Shown one piece after another: positions 23,104-31,118 of a DNA stretch of 42,047 bases. Where the stretch lies: assembly GCF_010499455.1 (NCBI RefSeq), contig NZ_JAAGOH010000035.1, forward strand, positions 1 to 42,047. Direction: 5' to 3'. The notes below the pieces were generated by a model. The model had not been told where the DNA came from, ran no database searches, and saw only the letters and a list, made by a program, of their open reading frames with translations. Position numbers and translations under genes: made by a program. This stretch comes from Ideonella livida. GTDB taxonomy: Bacteria > Pseudomonadota > Gammaproteobacteria > Burkholderiales > Burkholderiaceae_C. Every line of letters begins with the position of its first letter. Position 1 is the first letter of the stretch.

Positions 23104-24294
23104 TCAGTCGGCATGCTCGCGCACGGCGGCCAGGGCCAGGCCCAGCACGCCCCAGGCCAGCAGGCCCAGCACGAAAACGGTGAACGCCGCGCGCAGGCGC
23201 CGCGGCTCCATGGCCTGGTCGGGCCGGTGCGGCTCCACCAGGCGCTCCAGGTAGAGGTGCTTGCGGCGGGCCTCGCCCCGGGCGCTGTCGAGCTCGGCCA
23301 GGCGGGCCGCCAGTTGCTTGTCGGCCAGCTCCTTGGCCAGGGTGAGACGGGCGAGCTGCCCGCTCTTGGCGTTGAGCGAGCCCTCGCGCCCGGTCAGGCG
23401 GGCGTTCTCCCGCGTCAGGTCGGCGCGCAGGGCGTCGATGCGCGCCTGCAAGGTGGCGAGCTGCGGATTGCCCGGCGACAGGCGCTGCACCTGGTCGCGC
23501 TGGGCCTGGGCCAGGCGCAGCTCCTCCTCCAGCCGGGCCACGGTCTGCAACTGCAGGGCGCTCTGGCCGGCCACGTCCATCACCTGACCGCGGCTGCGGA
23601 AGTCGGTCAGCGCGGCGGCGGCGGCAGCAGCGGCGGCCTCGGCCTCCTGCACCTCACGGCGGGCCACGGCGATCAGGTCCTGCCGGCTGCGGTCATTGAG
23701 GCGGTCCAGCAGCGCCTCGGACAGACGCAGCAGGGCCTCGTTGACCGCCCGGGCCTGGTCGGCCCCGTAAGCGCGCACCGTCAGGGTGGTGATGGAGGAG
23801 GCGGAGTCGTAATCAATTTGCAGGTGACGCAGGTGGTGCAGGTACAGGGCCTCGTCGCTGCGGTCACGGTCCCAGCCGGGAAAGCGGCTGAGCCGGTCGA
23901 TGCCGGCGTCTTCATAGGCGGCGCGCAGGTCCACCTGAGGCTGCAGCAGGCGCATGGCGTCGCGCGAGCGGATGTAGTCGTGCACCGCGTAGGTGTCGTC
24001 CTGCGCACGGCCAAAGCCCGTGCCCTGCAGCAGGGCCCCCAGGCCGGTGGCCGGAGCCCCCTGCGGCGCACGCACCACAAAGCGCGACTCCACCACGTAG
24101 ACGTCAGAGGCCAGCAGACCGTAGTAGCCCGCGGCCAGCGCGGTGGGCAGCACCACGGTGGCCAGGAACAGCCGTGAGGGCCGGCGGCGCCACCTGCGCG
24201 CCCAACGCTCACGCCAGCCCGGCACCGGGGTGACGGCAGGGCCGCCGCCTTGTGCCGCGGCCTGCGCCACGGGTTCCTGCACCGCCATGTCCAT
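23104..24294 (-). CDS. kpsE: Capsule export polysaccharide co-polymerase-like inner-membrane protein (KpsE/BexC/CtrB-like)
   Basis: The product is 396 residues from the ATG at 24294; a second ATG six bases later (24288) is equally usable, and a TTG further upstream touches the AAGGGG ribosome-binding site and is unlikely. The N-terminal membrane helix at about 42-60 (LFLATVVLPTALAAGYYGLL) is followed by the family hallmark SDVYVVESRFVVRAP. A long periplasmic region contains a coiled coil (about 215-345). A second membrane helix closes the protein (AAFTVFVLGLLAWGVLGLAL). This is the PCP-3 topology of KpsE, BexC and CtrB. These proteins link the inner-membrane ABC exporter to the outer-membrane channel. 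A CGTCACGAA motif lies just upstream. Confidence 0.93.
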   Translation of the reverse strand: MDMAVQEPVAQAAAQGGGPAVTPVPGWRERWARRWRRRPSRLFLATVVLPTALAAGYYGLLASDVYVVESRFVVRAPQGAPATGLGALLQGTGFGRAQDDTYAVHDYIRSRDAMRLLQPQVDLRAAYEDAGIDRLSRFPGWDRDRSDEALYLHHLRHLQIDYDSASSITTLTVRAYGADQARAVNEALLRLSEALLDRLNDRSRQDLIAVARREVQEAEAAAAAAAAALTDFRSRGQVMDVAGQSALQLQTVARLEEELRLAQAQRDQVQRLSPGNPQLATLQARIDALRADLTRENARLTGREGSLNAKSGQLARLTLAKELADKQLAARLAELDSARGEARRKHLYLERLVEPHRPDQAMEPRRLRAAFTVFVLGLLAWGVLGLALAAVREHAD

Positions 24295-24316
24295 GATCGC
24301 GCCCAACCCCTTGAAC

Positions 24317-24327
24317 TTCGTGACGGA
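24317..24327. promoter_or_regulatory. Operator-like motif TCCGTCACGAA before the KpsE-like gene
   Basis: On the minus strand the sequence reads TCCGT-C-ACGAA, one base away from the perfect palindrome upstream of the PEP-CTERM gene (7921-7931). It lies about 23 bases before the KpsE-like start, within the 84-base gap that should hold the leader of this block. A shared regulator is possible but unproven. Confidence 0.25.
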
Positions 24328-24378
24328 TGTGGCACTTCACACCCTTGCCGGGGATTGTTGAGGGGCGGACCCGGCGGC

Positions 24379-25773
24379 TTAAGCCGGAAGAACAGGGCGA
24401 ATACCGGCGTTTTCCGGCAGCACTTCACGGTACACCGCCAGGGTGGCGGCCCAGGCCCGGGCCTGGCTGAAGGCCTCCTGGTGACGCTGGCGGGCGCCCT
24501 GGGCCAGGTGCCGGCGCAGCGGCTCGTCGGCCAGCAGCTGGTTGAGGGCGGCGGCCAGGGCGGCCGCATCGCCCGGGGGCACGTTCAGGCCGCTGACCAT
24601 GTGCTGGTTGACCCAGGGCACGCCCGAGCCCGGGATGTGGGTGGCCACCACCGGCACACCGTGGGCCATGGCCTCGACCAGCACCACGCCAAAGGCCTCG
24701 GCCCGCGCCACCGAAGGCAGGCAGAAGACCTGGGCGGCCGACAGCAGGGCGTCGCGCCCGGCGTCGTCCACCTCCGGCAGCAGGCGCACCCGGTCGGCCA
24801 GACCCAGGGCCTGGACCTGGGCCTGCAGCGCATCGGCCTGCGGCCCCTGCCCCACCAGCACCAGGGCGGCCCGCGGATCGACCCGGGTCAGGGCCTGCAG
24901 CAGCACCTCGAAACCCTTGTAGGGCACCAGCCGGCCGAGGGCCAGCAGCAGGCGGCGGCCGGCCAGCCAGTCCTGCACGCCGGCCAGGGTGGCGGCGCCA
25001 TCGCCCGGGTCCGGCGACGCCCGGCCGGCCCCGGGGGCCGCCACGCCAATGGGCACCACCCGCTGGCGCTCGCGCAGGCCGCGCACCTGCCGCAGGCGCA
25101 GCGAGCCCTGGGCATAGGGCGCGGAGGTGACGATGACCCGGTCGGCGCGGCGCAGCAAGGCCCGCTCCAGCGGCGCCACCAGCCGGCCGAGCCAGCCCTT
25201 GTCCACCACGTCCGAATGCCAATGCACCACCAGCGGCACCCGGCCGGGCCCCTGGCGCGGCAGCAGCAAGGCGGGCAGCAGCGCCAGCATGTTGGGCGCA
25301 TGCAGGTGAACCAGGGAGGCCTGGCGCGCCGTGCGCCAGGCGCGCCAGAGGTAGCGCCAGGACAGGGGCTGGGAGGCCAGCGCCCAGCGCACCGGGCAGC
25401 GCAGCACCCGCGGGGCAGGCAGACCGTCTGCGGGTGGCGCAGCAGCCGGCCGCCGCGCGGGGTCGAAGGCGACCACCTCGACCGACGCGCCATCCTGGCA
25501 GGCGGCCTGGGCCAGCGCCGCAGCGACGCTCTCCATGCCGCCCCGGTGGGGGGGGTAGAACTTGGCCCAGTGCACCACCCGCCGCCCTGCCAGGGGAAGG
25601 CGGGACACGGCGTCGGGCGCTGGGGGCCGTGGCACGGCCCGGTCGGGCGCACGCGCGCGAGCCCCCACCAGGGGGTCCGGGGCCGGCGGGGGAGACAGCA
25701 GCGTTGGCGCGTTCACGCCCGGGATGTTGGTCCCGGCCCGGCCGGGCCATCGCCGGATAACCCGCGGCCCCAC
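24379..25773 (-). CDS. GT4-family glycosyltransferase
   Basis: Length is 464 residues from the GTG at 25773; another GTG at 25716 would give 445. Neither has a good ribosome-binding site, and the first 65 residues are Pro/Ala-rich and not conserved-looking. The true glycosyltransferase begins at RRVVHWAKFYPPHRGGMESV, the N-terminal loop of GT4 enzymes. Other marks are VVHWHSDVVDKGW, VIVTSAPYAQGS, LGRLVPYKGFEVLLQAL, and AEAFGVVLVEAMAHG with the EX7E pair. It probably adds a sugar to the glycan that is exported by the neighbouring KpsEMT-like proteins. Its stop is 84 bases from the KpsE-like start and its start is 25 bases from the MarR stop, so a long shared transcript is possible. Confidence 0.9.
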   Translation of the reverse strand: MGPRVIRRWPGRAGTNIPGVNAPTLLSPPPAPDPLVGARARAPDRAVPRPPAPDAVSRLPLAGRRVVHWAKFYPPHRGGMESVAAALAQAACQDGASVEVVAFDPARRPAAAPPADGLPAPRVLRCPVRWALASQPLSWRYLWRAWRTARQASLVHLHAPNMLALLPALLLPRQGPGRVPLVVHWHSDVVDKGWLGRLVAPLERALLRRADRVIVTSAPYAQGSLRLRQVRGLRERQRVVPIGVAAPGAGRASPDPGDGAATLAGVQDWLAGRRLLLALGRLVPYKGFEVLLQALTRVDPRAALVLVGQGPQADALQAQVQALGLADRVRLLPEVDDAGRDALLSAAQVFCLPSVARAEAFGVVLVEAMAHGVPVVATHIPGSGVPWVNQHMVSGLNVPPGDAAALAAALNQLLADEPLRRHLAQGARQRHQEAFSQARAWAATLAVYREVLPENAGIRPVLPA

Positions 25774-25798
25774 CGCCCAGACCCGCGGACCAGCCGGC

Positions 25799-26329
25799 TC
25801 AGCCCGGGTCGTCGGCCGCCTCGCCGCCGGCCAGCGGGCGCGGGCCGGCGTCCTCAGCCATCAGGTCCAGGGCCTCGTCCAGCAACTGGTGCAGGGCGGC
25901 CACGCGGGCTTCGCCCAGGCGGGCGTTGAGCGCCAGTTGCGCCGCCTTCCAGGCCTGGCGACCTTGCTCACGCAGCGCCTGTCCGGCGGGCGTGAGGGTG
26001 AGCAGGCGCGAGCGCTGGTCGGCCCCCGGCCCCTGCAGCACCCAGCCGGCCTCGACCAGGCGGGCCAGGTTGCGGGAGAGGGTGGACGGGTCCAGGCTCA
26101 GCAGCGCCGCCACCTCCGCCGGCTTGACGGGCCCCCGCTTGTCGATGGCGGTGAGCAAGGAGTACTGCGTGCCCTTGAGCCCGGTGGCCTGACCGACCAC
26201 GGCGTCGTAGTGCCGGCCCACCAGGCGGGTGAGCTGGCGCAGCTTGAGGTTGGTGCAGCCGCGCGGCACGGCCCTGGCGGCCTCGGGGGCGACAGGGGGT
26301 GTCACCTGGGTGATCGACCTGTATTTCAT
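25799..26329 (-). CDS. MarR-family transcriptional regulator
   Basis: The product is 176 residues from the ATG at 26329. The winged helix shows the family pattern: LTRLVGRHYDAVVGQATGLKG, QYSLLTAIDKRGPVKPAEVA, LLSLDPSTLSRNLARLVEAG (recognition helix) and DQRSRLLTLTPAGQAL (wing). The C-terminal helices mediate dimerisation in this family. A second in-frame ATG 15 bases upstream (26344) is part of a short duplication that copies the ribosome-binding site and start codon. A palindrome TTGTA-CC-TACAA overlaps the start, indicating autoregulation and control of the divergent thioesterase gene. The ligand is unknown. Confidence 0.92.
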   Translation of the reverse strand: MKYRSITQVTPPVAPEAARAVPRGCTNLKLRQLTRLVGRHYDAVVGQATGLKGTQYSLLTAIDKRGPVKPAEVAALLSLDPSTLSRNLARLVEAGWVLQGPGADQRSRLLTLTPAGQALREQGRQAWKAAQLALNARLGEARVAALHQLLDEALDLMAEDAGPRPLAGGEAADDPG

Positions 26330-26354
26330 TGTACCTACAATCATTGCACCTACA
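26328..26354. promoter_or_regulatory. MarR operator and duplicated ribosome-binding/start segment
   Basis: Bases 26329-26340 form a perfect inverted repeat TTGTA-CC-TACAA, the size of a MarR dimer site. The 12-mer ATTGTACCTACA (26328-26339) recurs as ATTGCACCTACA (26343-26354), a direct repeat with a 15-base period. On the minus strand each copy reads TGTAGGTRCAAT and carries an AGG ribosome-binding core just before an ATG in the marR frame. It lies between the MarR gene and the divergent thioesterase gene, so binding could repress both. Confidence 0.6.
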
Positions 26355-26381
26355 CCGCTTGGCCGACCGGCCCCCCGCATC

Positions 26382-26954
26382 ATGCCCGCAGACCGCCCAC
26401 AGTTTTCCGCCCCGCCCACCGAATCCCCCGAGGGGGTGCTGGCCCGCTGGCAAGCCCGTGCCGACGAGGTACGCACCCGCCTGGGACCGGCCGGCGCCGT
26501 CCACCCCGAGCAGGCCCGCGACAAGACCGGCATGGCACTGTTCGAGGCCATGTTCCGCGGCGAGCTGCCCAGCGCGCCCATCGGCCACCTGCTCGACTTC
26601 CTGCCGGTGGAGGTGGAGCCCGGCCGGGCGGTCTTCCAGGGTCGGCCCGGCCGCCAGCACTACAACCCGCTGGGCACGGTGCACGGCGGCTGGTTCGCCA
26701 CCCTGCTCGACAGTGCGGTGGCCTGCGCGGTGCACACCCTGCTGCCCGCGGGCAAGCTCTACACCACACTGGAGCTCAAGCTCAACATCGTGCGGGCGCT
26801 GACCGACCGCGTGCCCCTGGTGCGGGCCGAAGGGGTGGTAGTGCACCCCGGCCGCCAGGTGGCCACCGCCGAGGGCCGGCTCTACGGCCCGGACGGCCAG
26901 CTCTATGCCCATGCGAGCACCACCTGCCTGGTGTTCGACGCCCGACCGGCCTGA
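26382..26954 (+). CDS. PaaI-type hotdog-fold thioesterase
   Basis: The product is 190 residues from the ATG at 26382. The hotdog domain is in the last 140 residues: YNPLGTVHGGWFATLLDSAV holds the HGG motif with the catalytic-site Asp, followed by AVHTLLPAGKLYTTLELKLN and QLYAHASTTCLVFD. Proteins of this family hydrolyse aryl- or acyl-CoA thioesters. The roughly 55-residue N-terminal region before the domain (RWQARADEVRTRLGPAG) is not typical of the smallest PaaI enzymes. The gene is divergent from a MarR regulator, with the operator-like repeats between them, a common arrangement for aromatic- or acyl-CoA-related thioesterases. A link to the surrounding glycan genes is not evident. Confidence 0.88.
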   Translation: MPADRPQFSAPPTESPEGVLARWQARADEVRTRLGPAGAVHPEQARDKTGMALFEAMFRGELPSAPIGHLLDFLPVEVEPGRAVFQGRPGRQHYNPLGTVHGGWFATLLDSAVACAVHTLLPAGKLYTTLELKLNIVRALTDRVPLVRAEGVVVHPGRQVATAEGRLYGPDGQLYAHASTTCLVFDARPA

Positions 26955-26975
26955 AGCGCGGCCGCCACGGCACTT

Positions 26976-28862
26976 TCAGTGGCGGGCGGGGCGGTACTCG
27001 GGCACCAGCGCCTGCAGGCAGGCGCGCACCCGCTCATCGTCCAGGCCCTGCGTGTCGGCCAGCAGCGGGGCCAGCCAGGCCTGCACCGTCAGCCGGGGGG
27101 CCGAGGCCTGCAGCCGTGCGATGCGCAGGCGCGGCACCGCCGTGGGCAGGGTGGCGTCGGCATCGGCCAGCAGCTCCTCGTAGAGCTTCTCGCCGGGGCG
27201 CAGGCCGCTGAAGACGATGGGGATGTCCTGCTCGCTGTGGCCCGACAGGCGGATCATGGTGCGGGCCAGGTCCACGATCCTCACCGGCTCGCCCATGTCC
27301 AGCACCAGCACCTGGCCGCTGGCGCCGATGGCCGCAGCCTGCAGCACCAGGCGCGCGGCCTCGGGGATGGTCATGAAGTAGCGGATGATGTCCGGGTGGG
27401 TCACCGTGACCGGGCCGCCGCGGGCAATCTGTTCCTTGAACTTCGGGATCACGCTGCCCGAGGAACCCAGCACATTGCCAAAGCGCACCGCCATGAAGCG
27501 GGTGGCCGGGAACGGCTCCACCAGCGACGACACCATCATCTCCGCCGCGCGCTTGGTGGCGCCCATCACGTTGGTGGGGTTGACGGCCTTGTCGGTGGAG
27601 ATGAGCACAAAGCGCTCGGCTCCGGCCTCGGCCGCGGCACGGGCCGCCTGCCAGGTGCCCACGGTGTTGTTGCGCAACGCCGAGAAGGCGTTGTGCTCCT
27701 CCATCAGCGGCACATGCTTGTAAGCCGCGGCATGGAAGACCACCTGCGGCCGCCAGCGGCTGAAGGTGGCGCGCAGGTGGTCCGCGTCACGCACATCGCC
27801 CACCAGCCGCACCAGCGGCAGGCCGGGAAACTGCTGGCCCAGCGCCTGTTCCACCGCGTAGAGGTTGAACTCGGACAGCTCGTAGAGCACCAGCCGCGCC
27901 GGCGCAAAGCGGGCCACCTGGCGGCACAGCTCGCTGCCGATGCTGCCGCCGGCGCCGGTGATGAGCACCGTCTTGCCGCACAGCACCTCGGCCATGCCGG
28001 CCTCATCGAGCTGCACGGCCTCGCGGCCCAGCAGGTCCTCGGGCTCGATGTCGCGCACGCCGGCCACCTGCGCGCTGCCGTCGCGCAGCTCCTCGGCGCT
28101 GGGCACGGTGAGCACCGGCAGGCGGGTCTGACCGGCCAGCTCCACCACCTGGCGGCGGCGGGCGGCGCTGGCCGAGGGCAAGGCGATGATCAAGTGGGTG
28201 GCGGCGCCGCGCACCCCTTTGTCCAGCACCGCCTGCAGCGGGCCCAGCACCGGCAGGCCGGCGATGCGCGCGCCCTGCTTGGCGGGATCGTCGTCCAGCA
28301 GGCCCAGCACCACCCAGCCTTGCTGGTGGATGCCGGCCAGCAGCCGGCGCGCGGCTTCGCCCGCGCCCAGCACCAGGGCACGGCGCACCTCGGCCTGCCC
28401 CCCGGTGATGCGGGCACGGCCATGCTCATACAGCGCGCGGAAGGCCAGCCGCATGCCGCACACCCCCGCCAGCGCCACCAGCGGGTGCAGGGCCAGCACC
28501 GCCCGCGGCACCTTGTAGAGCTGCAAGCCCATGACCACCGCGCCGCACACCAGGCCGGCGCCCAGGCAGGCCAGCGTCAGGCGCTTGATCTCGCCAAAAC
28601 CGGAAAAGCGCCACATGGCCTGCGGCACCCGCAGCAGGGCAAAGGCCAGGGCATAGGCCAGCACCACGCCCACCTGCACCCAGACGTCGTAGTCCGGCCG
28701 GGCGCTGAGCCAACGCTCAAAGCCCAGGCGGAACAGGTAGGTGGCATGCCAGGCGGCCAGCACCACCCAGGCGTCCAGGGCCAGCGACAGGGGCTCCCGA
28801 TGGGGACGCAGCCGGGCCAGGAAACGGTCTAGGCGGTGCCAGAAGGTGGGGGAGTCGGACAT
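26976..28862 (-). CDS. CapD/WbpM-type membrane nucleotide-sugar 4,6-dehydratase
   Basis: The product is 628 residues from the ATG at 28862. Four membrane helices occupy about 25-145 (LDAWVVLAAWHATYLF; VGVVLAYALAFALL; LACLGAGLVCGAVVMGL; HPLVALAGVCGM). A Rossmann-like domain (RALVLGAGEAARRLLAGI) follows. The catalytic SDR domain begins GKTVLITGAGGSIGSELCRQ (GxxGxxG at about 303-309) and contains HAAAYKHVPLMEEHN, STDKAVNPTNVMGATKR and RFGNVLGSSGSVIPKF. Met433 takes the place of the usual SDR Tyr, with Lys437 four residues on: the SMK triad of WbpM/CapD large UDP-GlcNAc 4,6-dehydratases. It supplies a 4-keto-6-deoxy sugar, the substrate expected by the DegT aminotransferase encoded at 36959-38149. 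It is convergent with the thioesterase gene (21-base gap). Confidence 0.94.
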   Translation of the reverse strand: MSDSPTFWHRLDRFLARLRPHREPLSLALDAWVVLAAWHATYLFRLGFERWLSARPDYDVWVQVGVVLAYALAFALLRVPQAMWRFSGFGEIKRLTLACLGAGLVCGAVVMGLQLYKVPRAVLALHPLVALAGVCGMRLAFRALYEHGRARITGGQAEVRRALVLGAGEAARRLLAGIHQQGWVVLGLLDDDPAKQGARIAGLPVLGPLQAVLDKGVRGAATHLIIALPSASAARRRQVVELAGQTRLPVLTVPSAEELRDGSAQVAGVRDIEPEDLLGREAVQLDEAGMAEVLCGKTVLITGAGGSIGSELCRQVARFAPARLVLYELSEFNLYAVEQALGQQFPGLPLVRLVGDVRDADHLRATFSRWRPQVVFHAAAYKHVPLMEEHNAFSALRNNTVGTWQAARAAAEAGAERFVLISTDKAVNPTNVMGATKRAAEMMVSSLVEPFPATRFMAVRFGNVLGSSGSVIPKFKEQIARGGPVTVTHPDIIRYFMTIPEAARLVLQAAAIGASGQVLVLDMGEPVRIVDLARTMIRLSGHSEQDIPIVFSGLRPGEKLYEELLADADATLPTAVPRLRIARLQASAPRLTVQAWLAPLLADTQGLDDERVRACLQALVPEYRPARH

Positions 28863-29077
28863 GGTGCGGACAGCGGGCCCGGATTGTGCAACAGGGCTGT
28901 CACCCACCCGCGGAACCGGTGTCACGCACCGTCCTGCGCGCACAGTCCCTGATCTGGTGCAAGTCCTCTGCAATCAAGGGAAAAAACCACTCCCGCAGAC
29001 ATGTCCGCAAGACATGACCCAGATTAAGATCGTGAGATTGGGTAACAAAAACAAACCCTACAAGGCAGTCGTTGGTC
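28863..29077. promoter_or_regulatory. Divergent promoter region between the CapD-like and ParA-like genes
   Basis: This 215-base spacer serves two divergent genes. It holds an inverted repeat CGGTG-TCACG-CACCG (28917-28931), a palindrome GACATGTC (28998-29005) with a second GACATG at 29011-29016, and an unusually AT-rich stretch (about 28971-29062, with AAAAAA at 28981-28986 and TAAGAT at 29025-29030). TAAGAT could be a -10 element for the ParA gene, but no -35 at correct spacing is clear. Confidence 0.4.
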
Positions 29078-30001
29078 ATGTTCGTCATCGCCGTGGTCAA
29101 CCGCAAGGGCGGTTGTGGAAAGAGCACCCTGGCCACCCATCTGGCCGTGCACCTCTCAACCCTGCCCCAGGCCAGCGTGCAGCTGTGCGACCTGGACCCG
29201 CAGCAGTCGGCCACCGCCTGGATGCGGCGGCGCGAATCCGCCGGCCACGCCCGGCCACGGCAGCTGCGCTGCGTCAGCCACAGCGCCCGCCAGTTCTCGC
29301 GCCCCCAGGGGGGCGCCTCCCACCTGGTGCTGGACACTCCCGCGGGCCTGGACGCCCTGGAACTGGCGCGCATCGTGATGGCCGCCGACTTGGTGGTGGT
29401 GCCGGTGCGCGACGCCCTCTTCGACCGCCTGGCGGCCGAGGACACTGTGGCCGAGCTGCGGCGCCTGCCGCGGGTGGCCCAGCAGCGCTGCCGCCTGGCG
29501 GCCCTGGAAGTGGGCGAGGACAACGACGACGCGGATGACGCGGCCCCCCCCGCTGGCCTGGCCGGCTGGGCACAAGACCAGGGCCTGCCCTGGCTGGGGG
29601 GCCTGCGCCACCACCGCCGCCTGGGCCGCCTGGCCGACCAGGGCCTGTGCCTGCTGGACGAGGCCGCACCTGCCGCCCTGGCCAGCCCCCGAGACCGGCA
29701 GGACTGCGCCGCCCTGCTGCAGCGCCTGCTGCAGGACCTGCCCGTCCCGGCCGACGACGCCCCGGCGCCCCCCGTGCGCCCGCTGCGCCCCGCCGCCCTG
29801 CCCACCCGCGCCTCGGCGCCCCTGCCCACACTCCACCGGACACCGGCGGCCCCCCACCCGGCCGCGCCGCTGGCCATGGCCGCGGTGGCCGAGCCCGTCA
29901 TCCCGGCCCGCCTGCTGCGCCAGACCCCGGCCCTGAACCCGGCCGGCGCCCTGCGCCAGCTGGTCTGCCCCGCCGGCCTGCCCACGCCCGACATCGCCTG
30001 A
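29078..30001 (+). CDS. ParA-family ATPase, orphan copy 1
   Basis: The product is 307 residues from the ATG at 29078; a TTG two codons earlier is less likely. The deviant Walker A motif KGGCGKST is at 10-17, with the signature lysine K10, and LCDLDPQQSATAWMRRR is the Walker A' region. HLVLDTPAGLDALELARIVM gives the Walker B strand, and VVVPVRDALFDR follows. The last 75 residues are Pro/Ala-rich and probably disordered. These proteins dimerise on ATP and position cargo on nucleoid or membrane. No ParB or parS-like site accompanies it. A close paralog follows 197 bases downstream, and the first 26 residues of the two are nearly identical. Such solitary ParA proteins often place protein complexes rather than DNA. 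Confidence 0.9.
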   Translation: MFVIAVVNRKGGCGKSTLATHLAVHLSTLPQASVQLCDLDPQQSATAWMRRRESAGHARPRQLRCVSHSARQFSRPQGGASHLVLDTPAGLDALELARIVMAADLVVVPVRDALFDRLAAEDTVAELRRLPRVAQQRCRLAALEVGEDNDDADDAAPPAGLAGWAQDQGLPWLGGLRHHRRLGRLADQGLCLLDEAAPAALASPRDRQDCAALLQRLLQDLPVPADDAPAPPVRPLRPAALPTRASAPLPTLHRTPAAPHPAAPLAMAAVAEPVIPARLLRQTPALNPAGALRQLVCPAGLPTPDIA

Positions 30002-30198
30002 GCGCGGCGGGCAGGCCGCCGCCCCGCCGGTGGCCAGTCATGGGCCGCGCCGGCCATCGCCCCGCCCGCCCGTTGGCCCTGGCCGTCTGCGGGTCTTGCC
30101 GGTGGGCGACGGCGCAGCACCACCGTAAGATGCGCGTTCGCGACAAGTTGTAACTCGTTGCGTCCGCGACGCTGGCGGGCGCGGAGCAGAACGCGCCG

Positions 30199-31050
30199 AT
30201 GTTCACCATCGCCATCGTCAACCGCAAGGGCGGCTGCGGCAAGAGCACCCTGGCCACCCACCTGGCCGCCCACTTCGCGCGGCAGGGGGCCGCGGTCATG
30301 CTGGGCGATGTGGACCGGCAGCAGTCCAGCCGCCAGTGGCTGCGGCTGCGGGCCCAGCACCCGCCGCGCAAGGTGCCTCCCATTGCCAGCTGGGTGGCCG
30401 ACCCGCAGCATGTGCTGCGCCCCCCGCCCGACGCCAGCCATGTGGTGCTGGACACCCCCGGCGGCCTGCGTGGCCTGGAGCTGGCGCGGGTGGCCCTGGC
30501 GGCCGACGTGGTGCTGCTGCCGTTGAGCGCCTCGCTCTTCGACCGCGACGCCACCCTGCAGTGCCTGGCCGAACTGCGCGGCCTGCCCCGGGTGGCCCAG
30601 GGGCGCTGCCGGCTGGGTGCCGTGGGCCTGCGCCTGCATCCCCAGACCGCCGAGGCCGAGACCTTGCAGGCCTTTGCCGACCAGGCCGGGCTGCCGCTGC
30701 TGGGCCAGCTGCGTGAGCACCCGGCCTATCAGCGCTGCCTGGAGCGGGGCCTGACGCTGTTTGACATGAGCGCCTCGCCGGTGCGACTGACCGACCTGCC
30801 CCAGTGGGCACCAGTGACCGCGCAGCTGGAGGTCTGGCGCCAGGCCTGCGAGGCGGAACGCCGCGCCGAGCGGCCGCTGCGGGCCCTGCCCGCCCGCGCG
30901 CCCCGCCCCGGGAGCGAGGGTCCCGCCTCGCGGCTGGACCCGCTGGAGAGCCCGCCCCCGCCGCTGGGCAACGTGCCCGCACTGCAGCGGGTGCTGGGCA
31001 TCCTGCCTGAGCTCTTGTCGCTGCGCTTCAGCAGCCGCCGGGGCCGCTGA
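30199..31050 (+). CDS. ParA-family ATPase, orphan copy 2
   Basis: The product is 283 residues. KGGCGKST is at 10-17 as in copy 1. MLGDVDRQQSSRQWLRLRAQ is the Walker A' segment with the D..QQSS.QWL.LR pattern of PpfA-like orphan ParA proteins. HVVLDTPGGLRGLELARVAL is the Walker B region, and VVLLPLSASLFDRDATLQCL follows. The C-terminal 60 residues differ from copy 1 and are Pro/Arg-rich. It starts 197 bases after copy 1, which leaves room for its own promoter. No ParB partner is visible. Next on the same strand, after 157 bases, come the response regulator and histidine kinase genes, so the ATPases may be part of a larger spatial or signalling module. Confidence 0.9.
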   Translation: MFTIAIVNRKGGCGKSTLATHLAAHFARQGAAVMLGDVDRQQSSRQWLRLRAQHPPRKVPPIASWVADPQHVLRPPPDASHVVLDTPGGLRGLELARVALAADVVLLPLSASLFDRDATLQCLAELRGLPRVAQGRCRLGAVGLRLHPQTAEAETLQAFADQAGLPLLGQLREHPAYQRCLERGLTLFDMSASPVRLTDLPQWAPVTAQLEVWRQACEAERRAERPLRALPARAPRPGSEGPASRLDPLESPPPPLGNVPALQRVLGILPELLSLRFSSRRGR

Positions 31051-31104
31051 ACCCGCCAGCGGCCGGCACCGGCGATCGACAAGACCTCTCCCGCCGTCGA
31101 CAAA

Positions 31105-31118
31105 CCCCGGCCCCGGGG
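31105..31118 (+). terminator. GC-rich hairpin after the second ParA gene
   Basis: CCCCGG (31105-31110), CC, CCGGGG (31113-31118) can pair (inner pairs would open to give a workable loop). It lies 55 bases after the ParA stop and 90 before the response regulator start. There is no T-tract, so a terminator role is tentative. Confidence 0.25.

Noticed and set aside
24330-24348. TGGCAC followed by TTGC upstream of the capsule block as a sigma-54 promoter
   Set aside because: GG and GC are separated by 14 bases and the orientation faces away from the KpsE-like gene.
24425-25750. A second long minus-strand frame overlapping the GT4 gene
   Set aside because: It is a Gly/Ala/Pro-rich shadow; the GT4 frame carries all glycosyltransferase motifs.
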